From Annona cherimola (Eukaryota; Streptophyta; Magnoliopsida; Magnoliales; Annonaceae): 64,000 nucleotides of DNA. The notes beneath the pieces were generated by a model. That model worked only from the letters and a program-made list of their open reading frames with translations. It had not been told where the DNA came from and did no database searches. The translations under genes were made by a program, and so were the position numbers. Location: NCBI GenBank assembly GCA_030490835.1, contig CM059972.1, positions 92,551,137 to 92,615,136 on the forward strand. The letters are read 5' to 3'. Shown here one piece after another: positions 1 to 12,253 of the stretch (the first letter of the stretch is position 1; the number at the start of each line of letters is the position of its first letter).

Positions 1-3000
1 TTTTGCGCTCTTACGGCTTCCGAATATGATAGAGTATCCTCTTGCCTAACCGCTAAAGAAATATGGGATACTTTAACATCTATTTATGAAGGAACTTCTC
101 AAGTCCAAGGGACTAGAAGAAATATTCTGATAGGAGAGTTGGAAAGCTTTAGAATGCTAGAAACAGAAAATATTTTTGAAATGTTTGTTAGATTTTCTAA
201 GATTACTAACGCTTTGAAAGGTCTTGGAAAGGCTATCTCTGAATCCGAACAGGTCATGAAGATACTAAGAGCTCTGCCGGAATCTTGGACTCCAAAGATT
301 ACGGCGATTGAAGAAGCCAAAGACCTAAATACACTAAAGCTAGAAGATCTAATTAGCTCATTAATGTCACATGAGCTAATTAAGAGAAGAAACGAAGACA
401 ATCACAAAGGGAAGAAAGCTATTGCGTTAAAAGCGGCACACAACTCAGAAGAGTCTACCTCCTCTTCGCATAATGATAATGAAGATATTGCACTTCTCAC
501 TCGCAAATTCCGAAAATTTGTGAGAAAAAAAAAGAACTTCAAGGACTTCAAAGAAAGAACAAGAAGAGAGAAGAAGAAGGAGCCAACGAAGTGCTACAAA
601 TGCGGCGGGATAAGACACATACAAGCTCAATGTCCTACGCCGGAAGAGAAATCAAAAGAGTATCAAGAGAGGAAGGAAGGACATGAAGGCAGAAAATACC
701 AAAGGCCAAAGGGAAGAGGCATGTACGTTAATGAAGAGACTTCATCAACAAGCATCTCCTCAACCGACGAATTTGAGGCGGCAAATTGTGCTAGAATTTA
801 CTGCATGGCACGGATCGAACAAGAAGAAAACTTGTTATGTTTGAACACAACGGAAGTTTTGGAAAAACAAACCATCTCAACAAAATGCACGAGCAATGAA
901 GAGAGATGAGATTTACCTTTTTATTTTCAGATTTGTTTCAAGGCAAAGGCGAACAATGTATGGTTCATGGACAGCGGTTGTTCAAGGCATATGACCGAAA
1001 AAAGAAGTCTATTTCACAAACTTAAGCCTTGCAACGACGGAACGGTTGCCTTTGGTAATAATGAGAAAGGTAAAATTAAAGGTAAAGAAAACATTTATAG
1101 TATTTCAAATGCATGCATGGAAGATGTTTTGTTTGTGGAAGGACTCAAGCATAACCTAATGAGCATTAGTCAATTATGTGACAAAGGATACAAGGTTGTG
1201 TTTGAATCATCTATATGTAATGTATTTGATGGAGAGCATATCATGTTTAGTGGAAAAAGACATGGAAATGTATATTTGGTTTCACTTGACGAATTAGATG
1301 GTCAATGTCTAATGGCCATTGATAATGATCCATGGGTTTGGCATAAAAGGCTTGGACATATAAACATGGGAAATATAAAGACCCTATGGAAGAAGAGTTT
1401 GGTAGAAGGCTTGCCAAAGTTGAAATATGAGAAAGACAGAATTTGCAAAGCATGTCAATTATCTAAACAACCTAAGATGCTTTTCTCTACCAAAAAGGAA
1501 ATCTCCACCACTAGGCCACTTGAATTGCTACACATGGATCTATATGGGCCATCCGATATTTTAACCATTGGTGGAAAGAAATATGCATTTGTTATTGTTG
1601 ACGATTTTTCAAGATTCACATGGATAATTCTCTTAGCTAGCAAAGATGAAGCATTCTCTATGTTTGCAACTTTTGTAAATTTTGTGCAAAATGAAAAACA
1701 AAGTACTATTATGACTATAAGAAGTGATCATGGTGGTGAATTTGAGAACAAACGATTCATAGAATTATGCAATGAAAAAGGAATTCATCACACATTTTCT
1801 GCACCAAGGACTCCACAACAAAATGGAGTTGTTGAAAGGAAAAACAGAACTATACAAGAGATGGCTAGAACAATGCTAAATGAGAGCAAATTATCCAAGA
1901 AATTTTGGAGTGAAGCTGTAAGTACAGCTTGTCATGTTTTGAATCGAGTTACCATTAGAGCAATCTTGAAAAAGATCCCATATGAGCTATGGAAAGGAAG
2001 AAAACTAAATATCTCTTATTTTCATGCTTTTGGATGCACATGCTATGTTTTAAACAATGGAAAAACCAACTTGGGAAAATTAGATGCTAAAAGTGATGAG
2101 GCAATATTCCTTGGGTACTCATCAAATAGCAAAGCATATAGAGTATTCAATAAACAAAACCAAGTGGTAGAAGAGTCCATTCATGTTGTTTTTAATGAAA
2201 CTAACCTATGCTACAAAAGAAAAGATGATTTAAGTGATGCAGATGATATAGCAAGCAATTTTGAAAAACTGCATGTGGAAAATCAAGAAGATTTCATGAA
2301 GGAAAGGGTAAGTGAAGGTAATAATTCCTGCAAACCTCCAACTGATTTAAAATTCAAACATGCCCATCCAATTGAACAAGTTATAGGGAATGTATATGAA
2401 GGTGTAAAAACTAGAAGGTCAAAGCAAAATGTTTGTGGACAATATGCTTTTGTATCCAAGATTGAACCATCCAATATTGATCAAGCTTTTAATGATGAAA
2501 ACTGGATTATAGTAATGCAAGAAGAGCTAAATCAATTTGAAAGAAACCAAGTTTGGCACCTTGTTCCTAGACCAAACGATTGTACTGTTATTGGCACCAA
2601 GTGGGTCTTTAGGAATAAATTAGATGAAAGTAGACTTGTAGTAAGAAACAAAGCTAGACTTGTGGCAAAAGGATACTCACAAGAAGAAGGAATAGATTTT
2701 GAGGAATCCTATGCCCCGGTTGCTAGATTGGAAGCAATTCGCATCTTACTAGCTTTTGCATCTCACATGAACTTTAAATTGTTTCAAATGGATGTTAAAA
2801 GTGCATTTCTGAATGGATATATAAATGAAGAGGTGTATGTAGAACAACCACCTGGATTTGAGGAAAAAGATCAATCTAAATTTGTGTACAAGTTAACCAA
2901 AGCATTATATGGATTAAAACAAGCTCCAAGGGCTTGGTATGATAGATTAAGCAAATTTCTGATTGATCATCATTTTCAAAAAGGAAAGGTAGACACCACT

Positions 3001-3990
3001 TTGTTTATCAAGTATAAAGAAAAGGATATTTTGATCATTCAAATTTATGTTGATGATATCATTTTCGGTGCTACTAATGAGACTCTTCGTCAAGAATTTT
3101 CTGAGCTTATGCAGAAAGAATTTGAGATGAGCATGATGGGAGAACTAAACTTCTTCCTTGGACTGCAAATCAAGCAATTAAATGAAGGAATCTTCATCAA
3201 CCAGTCCAAGTATATCAAAGAAATGCTGAAGAAGTTTGGCATGGAAAATAGCAAAGGAGCAAACACGCCAATGAGCTCAACAATCAAAATCGACAAAGAT
3301 GAAAAAGGGAAAATGGTTGATTTAAAATTGTATAGAAGCATGATAGGATCTTTGTTGTACTTAACTGCTTCTAGGCCTGATATATTGTTTAGTGTGTGTA
3401 TGTGCTCTAGATTTCAATCATGTCCAAAAGAATCACACTTGGTAGCTGTGAAAAGAATTTTCAGATATCTAGCAGACACTACCAATATAGGACTTTGGTA
3501 TCCAAAGAGCTCTAATTTTGATCTAATCGGCTACTCGGATGCGGATTTTGCCGGTTACAAAGTAGATAGAAAAAGCACTAGTGGAACATGTCAATTTCTT
3601 GGGAACATGTTGGTTTCATGGTTTTCAAGAAAATAAACTAGTGTTGCTCTATCTACGGCGGAAGCCGAATACATTGCCGCCGGGAGCTGTTGTGCCCGAT
3701 TACTTTGGATGAAACAGCAACTTAGGGACTATGACATGGATTTTAAAGATATACCCATTAAATGTGATAATACGAGTGCCGTATGTTTAACTAAAAATCC
3801 AGTCTTGCATTCTAGGACCAAACATATCGACCTTAGACATCATTTTATTAGAGAACATGTGGAAAATCATGATATATGTCTAGTATATGTAAGAACTGAG
3901 GATCAAATTGCAGATATATTCACAAAGCCCCTAGCAAAAGAAGCATTTTATAAGATTACAAATGACATGGGAATGATTGATTTAACCTAG
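1..3990 (+). pseudogene. Copia gag-pol polyprotein, unit 1 (5' part outside window, nonsense codons)
   Basis: The reading frame is open from base 1 in the middle of gag. It shows the CCHC knuckle (CYKCGGIRHIQAQC, near 592-633), the protease DSG (from 970), the integrase and reverse-transcriptase cores and RNase H, ending at 3990. The frame is interrupted by TGA at 907-909, just before the protease, and TAA at 3634-3636 inside RNase H. Both stops occur at the same places in the other two units. A base peculiar to this unit changes one residue just upstream of the protease motif (position 959, T here and A in the others). The element cannot make an intact polyprotein. Confidence is in identity, not in function. 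Confidence 0.93.
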
Positions 3991-4274
3991 CACAATTTGA
4001 GGGGGAGCACATGTTTAGGGGGAGCAAACCCACCTATCTCTTTCTTCTCTTAATTAAATTTTTGATATATTGACAAAAAGGGGGAGAAGAGTAGGACTTG
4101 AGTCCCAATGACTCCAAAAGGGGAGAAGAGTAGGATATGTTTGTTGAATGTTGAATGTTTTCAACTTAAAAGTTTGCATGAGCATAAGAATGATAAAATT
4201 TCACAATACAAAATGAGCATGTTATTTTTTAAGCAATTGAAAGGTATACACTCAAATCGGTTTTGTCAATCATC

Positions 4275-4287
4275 AAAAAGGGGGAGA
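4275..4287 (+). promoter_or_regulatory. Polypurine tract of unit 1
   Basis: The purine run AAAAAGGGGGAGA lies one base before the LTR terminus TGTTGG and is the plus-strand primer site for reverse transcription. The same tract is at 10526-10538 and 16777-16789 in the other units. Extra GGGGGAG-like runs lie upstream, after the end of pol. Confidence 0.85.
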
Positions 4288-4288
4288 T

Positions 4289-5954
4289 TGTTGGAAATAT
4301 GTGGAAAACAAGCTAAATCTATGTTTTGATGATTAACAAATCAATTTGAGTAAGTCTTGGCTACTAACACGTTTGTGGAAATGTTTAAGGGATATACATT
4401 TGAAGAAAATAAAGTATGAAAGGCCAAGTCGTTCCCCAAGTCGACTCCAAGATCGACTTCAAAGAGCCAAATCCGTCCAGAGTTGAAACGGGAAGAAGAG
4501 CAGGTGAAGTCGCAGGCCAAGTCGACTCCACTTGCGACTTGGGAAGCCAAGTCGCAAACGAAGTCGACTCCAGCATCGACTTCAGACGGGAAAAACCGTC
4601 CAGAGTTGAATTTGGGACAGAAGTATACCGAAGTCGCAGTCGAAGTCGACTCCAGTTGCGACTTGGGCGAAGTCGCAGACGAAGTCGACCCCGAGTTCGA
4701 CTTGACGTTCTTCAAAGTCCAAAATGCAGATTAAAGCTCATTTCCATGATCAACTTAAGATCTCTCAAGACCAAATCAAGGATACAAGCTCATTATTAAA
4801 ATCAAGTTTATCAAGTCCAAAGAAAAAGCTTCAAGTACATTTTAAGATGAAGAAACTCAAGTCATGAAGACTAGTATCGAAAGCAAGAAGGATGAATAAA
4901 AAACAAGTTCTTCAAGAAGACTACAAATATGTGAAGCCATTCTAGAATAAAATGATCGAAGAAAGAAGCCAAGCAAGCTAAGAAGAAGATAATGATCCAA
5001 AGGGAAATGAAGGAACCAAGCATTCCAAGTTTTCAAGATCATCAAGCTTCCTGCCGAAGTGAAGTCGCACACCGAAGTCGACTCCACTTGCGACTTGGGT
5101 CAAGTCGATGCCCAAGTCGACCCGACCTGGAACTTGAAGTCGCGAACAGAAGGCGAAGTCGCACCCGAAGTCGACTCCATCTGCGACTTGGGCGAAGTCG
5201 CATCCGAAGTCGACTCCGCCTGCGACTTGGGTCGCAACGGTCGGAATTTATTCGAACGTTGGCGCATTTAATGCGCGCCACCTACTCTCAAACGTTCGGA
5301 TTCCCTCTAAAATTATAAAAGGCATTCATTGTGGACGAGGGAAGTAGCCGAGAATCATTAAGTGTGTTTAACTCCTATATTCAAGAGCTCTAAAGAGATC
5401 AAGTCATTCAAGGAGGAAGAACTTTGCTTCAAATTACAAGAGCTACACTTCTGAATCTTCAAAGCCTACATTACGAGTTCTTCTCTGCGCCAAATTGCTT
5501 CTACACATCTGTAAAGTGTATACTCCTTTTGTTATTTCATTTTGTTGTATTGAACTTGATTTAGTTTGAGGAACTAAGATCAAGTGTAAGCAAGGTAGTG
5601 TGTGATTGGAGTGAAACTCATCACCTACCTGTGCTGTGTTGTGTTGAAGCCCCCTAGAGCTGGAATCTAGAAGAGAGCAGTGCCTCTAATTGTATTTGAA
5701 GAATACAATAGTGGAACCCAAGTCACAAGGAGTGTGAGCTTGGAAGAGTGGAGTAGGGAGGTTGCCCGAACCACTATAAAAATCTCGTGTGCTTGATTTA
5801 TATTTCTGCTCTCTACATTATATTGCTTTCCATTTTGTTTCTTCATTAAGGGGACTAGATTAATCCGGGGTAAAGTTTCTGTTTAATTTATAAATTTTTA
5901 AGAACCTAATTCACCCCTCCCCTCTTGGGTTTTGCCATTAACTCGGGGCCAGCA
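4289..5954 (+). repeat. LTR A (1666 bp), shared by units 1 and 2
   Basis: It starts TGTTGG immediately after the polypurine tract and ends CCAGCA two bases before the primer-binding site. The U3 part has two clusters of a CpG-rich palindromic repeat built on GTCGAC: about 4440-4689 (five copies) and about 5077-5214 (four copies). A TATA box (TATAAAA) is at 5314-5320. The remaining roughly 630 bp is R and U5. It differs from LTR B at positions I can see: T at 4748 where B has A, and an intact TG start where B has TA. It is internal to the array, so it serves as 3' LTR of unit 1 and 5' LTR of unit 2. Confidence 0.93.
5314..5320 (+). promoter_or_regulatory. LTR TATA box
   Basis: TATAAAA followed by GGCATTC lies about 1.03 kb into the LTR. 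It is the only good TATA box near the middle of the LTR, and transcription would start roughly 30 bp downstream. Equivalent boxes are at 11565-11571 and 17816-17822. Confidence 0.6.
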
Positions 5955-5956
5955 AG

Positions 5957-5968
5957 TGGTATCAGAGC
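5957..5968 (+). promoter_or_regulatory. Primer-binding site (initiator Met tRNA), unit 2
   Basis: TGGTATCAGAGC is the standard plant copia primer-binding site, complementary to the 3' end of initiator methionine tRNA. It begins two bases after the LTR terminus. The same site is at 12208-12219 in unit 3. It is absent after the last LTR, where unrelated flanking DNA begins at 18457. Confidence 0.92.
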
Positions 5969-6002
5969 AGGTCTTTGAGTTTAACCAAAGAGATCTATTG
6001 AT

Positions 6003-9000
6003 ATGGCATCCCAATCGACTCTCGTTCCCGCATTTGCCGAAGGCCAATCATTTACTAGGCCACCATTGTTTGATGGGAACAATTTCGGCTATTGGAAGCT
6101 TCGTATGAAGCAACTCATTATGGCTACCGACATGGATTCTTGGATTGCAATCCAAGATGGTGTAACCTTGCCTATCGATGAAAGAGCTTCCAAATAGACC
6201 GAAAAGGAAGTAAGAACCGTTAAGAGCAATGCTAAGGCCATGAATTCTTTATTTTGCGCTCTTACGGCTTCCGAATATGATAGAGTATCCTCTTGCCTAA
6301 CCGCTAAAGAAATATGGGATACTTTAACATCTATTTATGAAGGAACTTCTCAAGTCCAAGGGACTAGAAGAAATATTCTGATAGGAGAGTTGGAAAGCTT
6401 TAGAATGCTAGAAACAGAAAATATTTTTGAAATGTTTGTTAGATTTTCTAAGATTACTAACGCTTTGAAAGGTCTTGGAAAGGCTATCTCTGAATCCGAA
6501 CAGGTCATGAAGATACTAAGAGCTCTGCCGGAATCTTGGACTCCAAAGATTACGGCGATTGAAGAAGCCAAAGACCTAAATACACTAAAGCTAGAAGATC
6601 TAATTAGCTCATTAATGTCACATGAGCTAATTAAGAGAAGAAACGAAGACAATCACAAAGGGAAGAAAGCTATTGCGTTAAAAGCGGCACACAACTCAGA
6701 AGAGTCTACCTCCTCTTCGCATAATGATAATGAAGATATTGCACTTCTCACTCGCAAATTCCGAAAATTTGTGAGAAAAAAAAAGAACTTCAAGGACTTC
6801 AAAGAAAGAACAAGAAGAGAGAAGAAGAAGGAGCCAACGAAGTGCTACAAATGCGGCGGGATAAGACACATACAAGCTCAATGTCCTACGCCGGAAGAGA
6901 AATCAAAAGAGTATCAAGAGAGGAAGGAAGGACATGAAGGCAGAAAATACCAAAGGCCAAAGGGAAGAGGCATGTACGTTAATGAAGAGACTTCATCAAC
7001 AAGCATCTCCTCAACCGACGAATTTGAGGCGGCAAATTGTGCTAGAATTTACTGCATGGCACGGATCGAACAAGAAGAAAACTTGTTATGTTTGAACACA
7101 ACGGAAGTTTTGGAAAAACAAACCATCTCAACAAAATGCACGAGCAATGAAGAGAGATGAGATTTACCTTTTTATTTTCAGATTTGTTTCAAGGCAAAGG
7201 CGAACAATGAATGGTTCATGGACAGCGGTTGTTCAAGGCATATGACCGAAAAAAGAAGTCTATTTCACAAACTTAAGCCTTGCAACGACGGAACGGTTGC
7301 CTTTGGTAATAATGAGAAAGGTAAAATTAAAGGTAAAGAAAACATTTATAGTATTTCAAATGCATGCATGGAAGATGTTTTGTTTGTGGAAGGACTCAAG
7401 CATAACCTAATGAGCATTAGTCAATTATGTGACAAAGGATATAAGGTTGTGTTTGAATCATCTATATGTAATGTATTTGATGGAGAGCATATCATGTTTA
7501 GTGGAAAAAGACATGGAAATGTATATTTGGTTTCACTTGACGAATTAGATGGTCAATGTCTAATGGCCATTGATAATGATCCATGGGTTTGGCATAAAAG
7601 GCTTGGACATATAAACATGGGAAATATAAAGACCCTATGGAAGAAGAGTTTGGTAGAAGGCTTGCCAAAGTTGAAATATGAGAAAGACAGAATTTGCAAA
7701 GCATGTCAATTATCTAAACAACCTAAGATGCTTTTCTCTACCAAAAAGGAAATCTCCACCACTAGGCCACTTGAATTGCTACACATGGATCTATATGGGC
7801 CATCCGATATTTTAACCATTGGTGGAAAGAAATATGCATTTGTTATTGTTGACGATTTTTCAAGATTCACATGGATAATTCTCTTAGCTAGCAAAGATGA
7901 AGCATTCTCTATGTTTGCAACTTTTGTAAATTTTGTGCAAAATGAAAAACAAAGTACTATTATGACTATAAGAAGTGATCATGGTGGTGAATTTGAGAAC
8001 AAACGATTCATAGAATTATGCAATGAAAAAGGAATTCATCACACATTTTCTGCACCAAGGACTCCACAACAAAATGGAGTTGTTGAAAGGAAAAACAGAA
8101 CTATACAAGAGATGGCTAGAACAATGCTAAATGAGAGCAAATTATCCAAGAAATTTTGGAGTGAAGCTGTAAGTACAGCTTGTCATGTTTTGAATCGAGT
8201 TACCATTAGAGCAATCTTGAAAAAGATCCCATATGAGCTATGGAAAGGAAGAAAACTAAATATCTCTTATTTTCATGCTTTTGGATGCACATGCTATGTT
8301 TTAAACAATGGAAAAACCAACTTGGGAAAATTAGATGCTAAAAGTGATGAGGCAATATTCCTTGGGTACTCATCAAATAGCAAAGCATATAGAGTATTCA
8401 ATAAACAAAACCAAGTGGTAGAAGAGTCCATTCATGTTGTTTTTAATGAAACTAACCTATGCTACAAAAGAAAAGATGATTTAAGTGATGCAGATGATAT
8501 AGCAAGCAATTTTGAAAAACTGCATGTGGAAAATCAAGAAGATTTCATGAAGGAAAGGGTAAGTGAAGGTAATAATTCCTGCAAACCTCCAACTGATTTA
8601 AAATTCAAACATGCCCATCCAATTGAACAAGTTATAGGGAATGTATATGAAGGTGTAAAAACTAGAAGGTCAAAGCAAAATGTTTGTGGACAATATGCTT
8701 TTGTATCCAAGATTGAACCATCCAATATTGATCAAGCTTTTAATGATGAAAACTGGATTATAGTAATGCAAGAAGAGCTAAATCAATTTGAAAGAAACCA
8801 AGTTTGGCACCTTGTTCCTAGACCAAACGATTGTACTGTTATTGGCACCAAGTGGGTCTTTAGGAATAAATTAGATGAAAGTAGACTTGTAGTAAGAAAC
8901 AAAGCTAGACTTGTGGCAAAAGGATACTCACAAGAAGAAGGAATAGATTTTGAGGAATCCTATGCCCCGGTTGCTAGATTGGAAGCAATTCGCATCTTAC

Positions 9001-10241
9001 TAGCTTTTGCATCTCACATGAACTTTAAATTGTTTCAAATGGATGTTAAAAGTGCATTTCTGAATGGATATATAAATGAAGAGGTGTATGTAGAACAACC
9101 ACCTGGATTTGAGGAAAAAGATCAATCTAAATTTGTGTACAAGTTAACCAAAGCATTATATGGATTAAAACAAGCTCCAAGGGCTTGGTATGATAGATTA
9201 AGCAAATTTCTGATTGATCATCATTTTCAAAAAGGAAAGGTAGACACCACTTTGTTTATCAAGTATAAAGAAAAGGATATTTTGATCATTCAAATTTATG
9301 TTGATGATATCATTTTCGGTGCTACTAATGAGACTCTTCGTCAAGAATTTTCTGAGCTTATGCAGAAAGAATTTGAGATGAGCATGATGGGAGAACTAAA
9401 CTTCTTCCTTGGACTGCAAATCAAGCAATTAAATGAAGGAATCTTCATCAACCAGTCCAAGTATATCAAAGAAATGCTGAAGAAGTTTGGCATGGAAAAT
9501 AGCAAAGGAGCAAACACGCCAATGAGCTCAACAATCAAAATCGACAAAGATGAAAAAGGGAAAATGGTTGATTTAAAATTGTATAGAAGCATGATAGGAT
9601 CTTTGTTGTACTTAACTGCTTCTAGGCCTGATATATTGTTTAGTGTGTGTATGTGCTCTAGATTTCAATCATGTCCAAAAGAATCACACTTGGTAGCTGT
9701 GAAAAGAATTTTCAGATATCTAGCAGACACTACCAATATAGGACTTTGGTATCCAAAGAGCTCTAATTTTGATCTAATCGGCTACTCGGATGCGGATTTT
9801 GCCGGTTACAAAGTAGATAGAAAAAGCACTAGTGGAACATGTCAATTTCTTGGGAACATGTTGGTTTCATGGTTTTCAAGAAAATAAACTAGTGTTGCTC
9901 TATCTACGGCGGAAGCCGAATACATTGCCGCCGGGAGCTGTTGTGCCCGATTACTTTGGATGAAACAGCAACTTAGGGACTATGACATGGATTTTAAAGA
10001 TATACCCATTAAATGTGATAATACGAGTGCCGTATGTTTAACTAAAAATCCAGTCTTGCATTCTAGGACCAAACATATCGACCTTAGACATCATTTTATT
10101 AGAGAACATGTGGAAAATCATGATATATGTCTAGTATATGTAAGAACTGAGGATCAAATTGCAGATATATTCACAAAGCCCCTAGCAAAAGAAGCATTTT
10201 ATAAGATTACAAATGACATGGGAATGATTGATTTAACCTAG
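6003..10241 (+). pseudogene. Copia gag-pol polyprotein, unit 2 (three in-frame nonsense codons)
   Basis: One frame of 1413 codons runs from the ATG at 6003 to the stop at 10241, a normal length for a copia gag-pol. In order it shows: an N-terminal gag region with the PPLFDGNNFGYWK motif; a UBN2-like gag core; a CCHC knuckle near 6843; protease DSG at 7221; an HHCC pre-integrase region near 7590-7710; an integrase core with RSDHGGEFE (about 7970-7996) and the catalytic Glu near 8085, a DX35E spacing; reverse transcriptase with YVDDIIFG (about 9298-9321); and RNase H with GYSDADFAG (about 9780-9807). The frame is broken by TAG 6195-6197, TGA 7158-7160 and TAA 9885-9887, with no frameshift. Each stop is one C-to-T change from a sense codon. 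No env-like ORF follows. Confidence 0.95.
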
Positions 10242-10539
10242 CACAATTTGAGGGGGAGCACATGTTTAGGGGGAGCAAACCCACCTATCTCTTTCTTCTC
10301 TTAATTAAATTTTTGATATATTGACAAAAAGGGGGAGAAGAGTAGGACTTGAGTCCCAATGACTCCAAAAGGGGAGAAGAGTAGGATATGTTTGTTGAAT
10401 GTTGAATGTTTTCAACTTAAAAGTTTGCATGAGCATAAGAATGATAAAATTTCACAATACAAAATGAGCATGTTATTTTTTAAGCAATTGAAAGGTATAC
10501 ACTCAAATCGGTTTTGTCAATCATCAAAAAGGGGGAGAT

Positions 10540-12205
10540 TATTGGAAATATGTGGAAAACAAGCTAAATCTATGTTTTGATGATTAACAAATCAATTTGA
10601 GTAAGTCTTGGCTACTAACACGTTTGTGGAAATGTTTAAGGGATATACATTTGAAGAAAATAAAGTATGAAAGGCCAAGTCGTTCCCCAAGTCGACTCCA
10701 AGATCGACTTCAAAGAGCCAAATCCGTCCAGAGTTGAAACGGGAAGAAGAGCAGGTGAAGTCGCAGGCCAAGTCGACTCCACTTGCGACTTGGGAAGCCA
10801 AGTCGCAAACGAAGTCGACTCCAGCATCGACTTCAGACGGGAAAAACCGTCCAGAGTTGAATTTGGGACAGAAGTATACCGAAGTCGCAGTCGAAGTCGA
10901 CTCCAGTTGCGACTTGGGCGAAGTCGCAGACGAAGTCGACCCCGAGTTCGACTTGACGTTCTTCAAAGTCCAAAATGCAGATTAAAGCTCATTTCCAAGA
11001 TCAACTTAAGATCTCTCAAGACCAAATCAAGGATACAAGCTCATTATTAAAATCAAGTTTATCAAGTCCAAAGAAAAAGCTTCAAGTACATTTTAAGATG
11101 AAGAAACTCAAGTCATGAAGACTAGTATCGAAAGCAAGAAGGATGAATAAAAAACAAGTTCTTCAAGAAGACTACAAATATGTGAAGCCATTCTAGAATA
11201 AAATGATCGAAGAAAGAAGCCAAGCAAGCTAAGAAGAAGATAATGATCCAAAGGGAAATGAAGGAACCAAGCATTCCAAGTTTTCAAGATCATCAAGCTT
11301 CCTGCCGAAGTGAAGTCGCACACCGAAGTCGACTCCACTTGCGACTTGGGTCAAGTCGATGCCCAAGTCGACCCGACCTGGAACTTGAAGTCGCGAACAG
11401 AAGGCGAAGTCGCACCCGAAGTCGACTCCATCTGCGACTTGGGCGAAGTCGCATCCGAAGTCGACTCCGCCTGCGACTTGGGTCGCAACGGTCGGAATTT
11501 ATTCGAACGTTGGCGCATTTAATGCGCGCCACCTACTCTCAAACGTTCGGATTCCCTCTAAAATTATAAAAGGCATTCATTGTGGACGAGGGAAGTAGCC
11601 GAGAATCATTAAGTGTGTTTAACTCCTATATTCAAGAGCTCTAAAGAGATCAAGTCATTCAAGGAGGAAGAACTTTGCTTCAAATTACAAGAGCTACACT
11701 TCTGAATCTTCAAAGCCTACATTACGAGTTCTTCTCTGCGCCAAATTGCTTCTACACATCTGTAAAGTGTATACTCCTTTTGTTATTTCATTTTGTTGTA
11801 TTGAACTTGATTTAGTTTGAGGAACTAAGATCAAGTGTAAGCAAGGTAGTGTGTGATTGGAGTGAAACTCATCACCTACCTGTGCTGTGTTGTGTTGAAG
11901 CCCCCTAGAGCTGGAATCTAGAAGAGAGCAGTGCCTCTAATTGTATTTGAAGAATACAATAGTGGAACCCAAGTCACAAGGAGTGTGAGCTTGGAAGAGT
12001 GGAGTAGGGAGGTTGCCCGAACCACTATAAAAATCTCGTGTGCTTGATTTATATTTCTGCTCTCTACATTATATTGCTTTCCATTTTGTTTCTTCATTAA
12101 GGGGACTAGATTAATCCGGGGTAAAGTTTCTGTTTAATTTATAAATTTTTAAGAACCTAATTCACCCCTCCCCTCTTGGGTTTTGCCATTAACTCGGGGC
12201 CAGCA
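10540..12205 (+). repeat. LTR B (1666 bp), shared by units 2 and 3
   Basis: This copy has the same length and layout as LTR A. Its first two bases are TA, not TG (position 10541 is A), so the 5' terminus that integrase would need is mutated. It ends CCAGCA at 12205, followed by the primer-binding site. The TATA box is at 11565-11571, and the GTCGAC clusters are at about 10691-10940 and 11328-11465. Confidence 0.93.
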
Positions 12206-12253
12206 AGTGGTATCAGAGCAGGTCTTTGAGTTTAACCAAAGAGATCTATTGAT

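Noticed and set aside
4341..5318. Several open frames of 60-127 codons on both strands in each LTR (also at +6251 and +12502)
   Set aside because: They are translations of the GTCGAC repeat clusters, overlap each other in many frames and contain repeated VDSTCDLG-like strings. They are non-coding LTR sequence.
7161..7184. Possible intron between gag and protease (TTTTTATTTTCAG resembles a 3' splice site)
   Set aside because: The frame continues unchanged through this stretch and only one TGA intervenes; no matching donor was evident.
10359..10580. A 73-codon frame after pol as a possible env-like ORF
   Set aside because: Too short, runs over polypurine tracts into the LTR, no signal peptide or membrane segment.
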